Below, one piece after another: positions 64,000 to 64,000 of a DNA stretch of 64,000 nt (positions are counted from its first letter, which is position 1; each line of letters starts with the position of its first letter). The notes beneath the pieces were generated by a model that did not search any database, was not told the origin of the DNA, and saw only the letters and a list, made by a program, of their open reading frames with translations. The stretch covers positions 62,001-126,000 of the forward strand of contig JAQUHB010000002.1 of NCBI GenBank assembly GCA_028683835.1, given 5' to 3'. The position numbers and the translations under genes are program-made. The stretch comes from Sulfurimonadaceae bacterium (GTDB taxonomy: Bacteria > Campylobacterota > Campylobacteria > Campylobacterales > Sulfurimonadaceae).

Positions 64000-64000
64000 A

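Overview
The window comes from a chromosome of a low-GC (mid-thirties percent by eye), flagellated, chemotactic bacterium of the Campylobacterota, most likely a Sulfurimonas-like member. The gene order supports this. As I recall the Campylobacter jejuni map, clpB/ctpA/purC/purS/purQ/hypothetical/plsC/crcB matches Cj0509c-Cj0517, rplY/pth/permease/lysA/HAD/pheA/hisC/fliF/fliG/fliH/dxs matches Cj0311-Cj0321, clpS/clpA/aat matches Cj1107-Cj1109, and greA/phosphoesterase/cheV/cheA/cheW matches Cj0287c-Cj0283c. CheA with a C-terminal receiver, CheV, a dimeric (MazG-like) dUTPase and a kinase with the AHQWRQPL histidine box are also typical of the phylum. I found no rRNA, tRNA, insertion sequence, prophage or CRISPR array. 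The DNA is densely coding and no gene-free stretch exceeds 200 bases.

Layout. 1-8474: the tail of an unknown gene, a tetrahaem cytochrome c, clpB with a HspR-type operator, then a rightward operon ctpA-purC-purS-purQ-membrane SH3 protein-plsC-crcB. 8471-10967: a leftward dut-proA-orphan ABC ATPase operon. 11051-11230: an easily missed 59-residue Cys-rich protein. 11211-26960: a very long leftward run from rplY through pth, an Lpt permease, lysA, a HAD protein, pheA, hisC, fliFGH and dxs into a coupled ovothiol block (ovoA, a PatB-like lyase and two small proteins). 27016-32955: tal-pilT, a DUF4105 outer-membrane protein, a DUF3015 protein, a SYLF protein and aat. 32959-36755: clpA, clpS (with aat, an N-degron degradation set) and a Cys/Met PLP enzyme. 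36803-40672: rightward bioD-pyrB-pabB-histidine kinase. 40675-43402: a thioredoxin-like protein, tonB, and glnK-amtB. 43525-44441: two unknown genes. 44426-55244: a leftward run greA-argC-phosphoesterase-cheV-cheA-cheW-mlaE-mlaF-mlaD-lipoprotein-pepP. 55349-57930: a diguanylate cyclase/phosphodiesterase and a small secreted protein. 57933-59607: surE-tcdA-small protein. 59748-63999: an HDOD protein, dnaX-MFS, and a small acidic protein behind a structured leader.

Functional themes are proteostasis (ClpB, ClpA/ClpS/Aat, CtpA, PepP), purine, pyrimidine and amino-acid synthesis, motility and chemotaxis, envelope lipid transport (Mla, Lpt, PlsC), nitrogen sensing (AmtB/PII) and thiol redox (ovothiol).

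The two most unusual signals are these. First, the exact 10-base palindrome TTACATGTAA occurs ten times, always inside genes and in two different reading frames, against roughly 0.25 expected by composition. It looks like a highly iterated palindrome of unknown function. Second, a four-gene translationally coupled ovothiol locus carries a YhbP/UPF0306-like protein and an unknown 82-residue protein. Smaller points include a DUF4105 gene whose natural start codon appears to be AUC, a HAD protein with Asp-to-Gln in its catalytic motif, a perfect inverted repeat over the tonB start, and a hairpin-rich leader with a six-codon reading frame at the right end.
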